This document shows, one piece after another, positions 63,501 through 64,000 of a DNA stretch of 64,000 nucleotides. The notes under the pieces were generated by a model. The model saw nothing but the letters and a program-made list of their open reading frames with translations, ran no database searches and was not told where the DNA came from. Position 1 is the first letter of the stretch. Every line of letters begins with the position of its first letter. The position numbers and the translations under genes are program-made. The DNA is from Klebsormidium nitens. Taxonomy: Eukaryota > Streptophyta > Klebsormidiophyceae > Klebsormidiales > Klebsormidiaceae. The stretch spans positions 67,588-131,587 of the forward strand of contig DF237059.1 of NCBI GenBank assembly GCA_000708835.1, in the 5' to 3' direction.

Positions 63501-64000
63501 ACTTTGTCCCCCCGCTCTGCTCCCCGGCCAACGCACTCGCCAAAGTACTCTGCTGCGCTTTTGGCACTTCCAAGTTCCAACAGTTTCCACCCCCTCCTCA
63601 GAAGCGCCTCTACAGAAAGCTCCTCCAAGCTCTCTAGCCCCTCTGGTTTCCTTAACCCCTGGTTTAACCCCTGGCTAACCTTGTTGGCTTTCCCCGTTTT
63701 GCCTGCCCCATTGGGCTTACTCTTCTTCTTCTTTAGCTTTGTCTTCTTCTGCGGCAACGATTCCCCAGAGGCTGCCGCCCAGATCTCCGCAACGTTCTTC
63801 TTCTTCTTTCTTCTCAGAGGGCCCCTTGGTGCCCCATTTTCCTCCCAGCTTTCTGCCGACACTTCAACCTCTTCTAAGCTGGGGACATTATCCACCCCTT
63901 CCGTTTCAGCCAGAACACTCAAACCCGCATCAGATTCAGAGGCCAATCCTGCGGATGCACCGGTCAGACTTGCAGCTCTGCAGATTCCCAACGGTACTGC
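60509..64000 (-). CDS. TPR and SET domain protein (partial, 5' end outside window)
   Basis: Three exons are visible: beyond 63991 to 63451, 62990-62177 and 61241-60509, joining in phase. The N-terminal part has lysine-rich tracts (RRKKKKN, KKKKSK) and then a TPR-like helical region (LLRRGWKLLELGSAKSAAEYFGEC ends at ECV; ALAAISIALDLDPANPEALFRAG). The SET domain follows: GKGRGLTVTRDVKRGELLVAAK, a large insertion, LWTLAGIINH|SCLPSAS split across a splice junction inside the NHSC motif, then LPRGAEVTQPY. A post-SET-like cysteine cluster CRCSRC comes next, then a helical C-terminus. No MYND zinc finger is seen between the SET halves, so it belongs with plant TPR-SET proteins (SMYD-like). Such proteins are predicted lysine methyltransferases; substrate is unknown. 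The upstream end is cut by the window, and the frame remains open to 64000. Confidence 0.88.

Overview
This is a nuclear window from a green photosynthetic eukaryote, most likely a streptophyte alga of the Klebsormidium type (inferred). The evidence is plant-type genes (a PSB33 Rieske-like photosystem II protein, a plastid-targeted ornithine carbamoyltransferase, plant-type ARP9, XTH-related GH16 enzymes), dense spliceosomal introns, about 50% GC, and gene spacing of roughly 0.5-2 kb. No operons, CRISPR arrays, rRNA or tRNA genes were seen. Bases 1-292 are an assembly gap.

Layout: a 489-bp hAT-type MITE (823-1311); ARP9 actin-related chromatin protein (1955-8241, minus); ribosomal protein eL36 (8970-11026, plus); ornithine carbamoyltransferase (12161-16725, minus); an SLC38/AVT6-like amino-acid transporter (17235-21379, plus); PSB33 (22480-26141, minus); GH16 copy A (28369-30386, plus); a small zinc-ribbon-like ORF of uncertain reality (32194-32709, minus); an intron-containing tyrosine recombinase (32624-37877, minus); an unrecognised protein with a possible SAM-like helical segment (38776-40777, minus); an AT-hook protein (42483-46654, minus); aminopeptidase P (47765-55745, plus, 18 exons); GH16 copy B (56952-58812, minus, inverted relative to A); and a TPR-SET protein running off the right edge (60509 to beyond 64000, minus). 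Most exon chains were assembled by hand and close in frame with GT-AG introns. The exceptions are the recombinase 3' end, the TPR-SET 5' end, and the tentative ORFs.

The genes are mainly unrelated housekeeping functions (chromatin, translation, arginine synthesis, amino-acid transport, photosystem II, cell-wall remodelling, proline-peptide turnover) and are not a pathway cluster.

The most unusual signal is in the introns. In three genes (ARP9, the transporter, the recombinase) the sequence around one splice junction, meaning an exon edge plus its donor or acceptor, recurs as diverged copies inside the adjoining intron. Neighbouring copies lie about 120-177 bp apart. The extreme case is the recombinase intron 33506-35071: five extra donor-edge copies are followed by three extra acceptor-edge copies, so much of that intron is built from copies of its own splice junctions. 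Whether this is mutational debris, a route of intron growth or a regulatory decoy system cannot be told from sequence alone.
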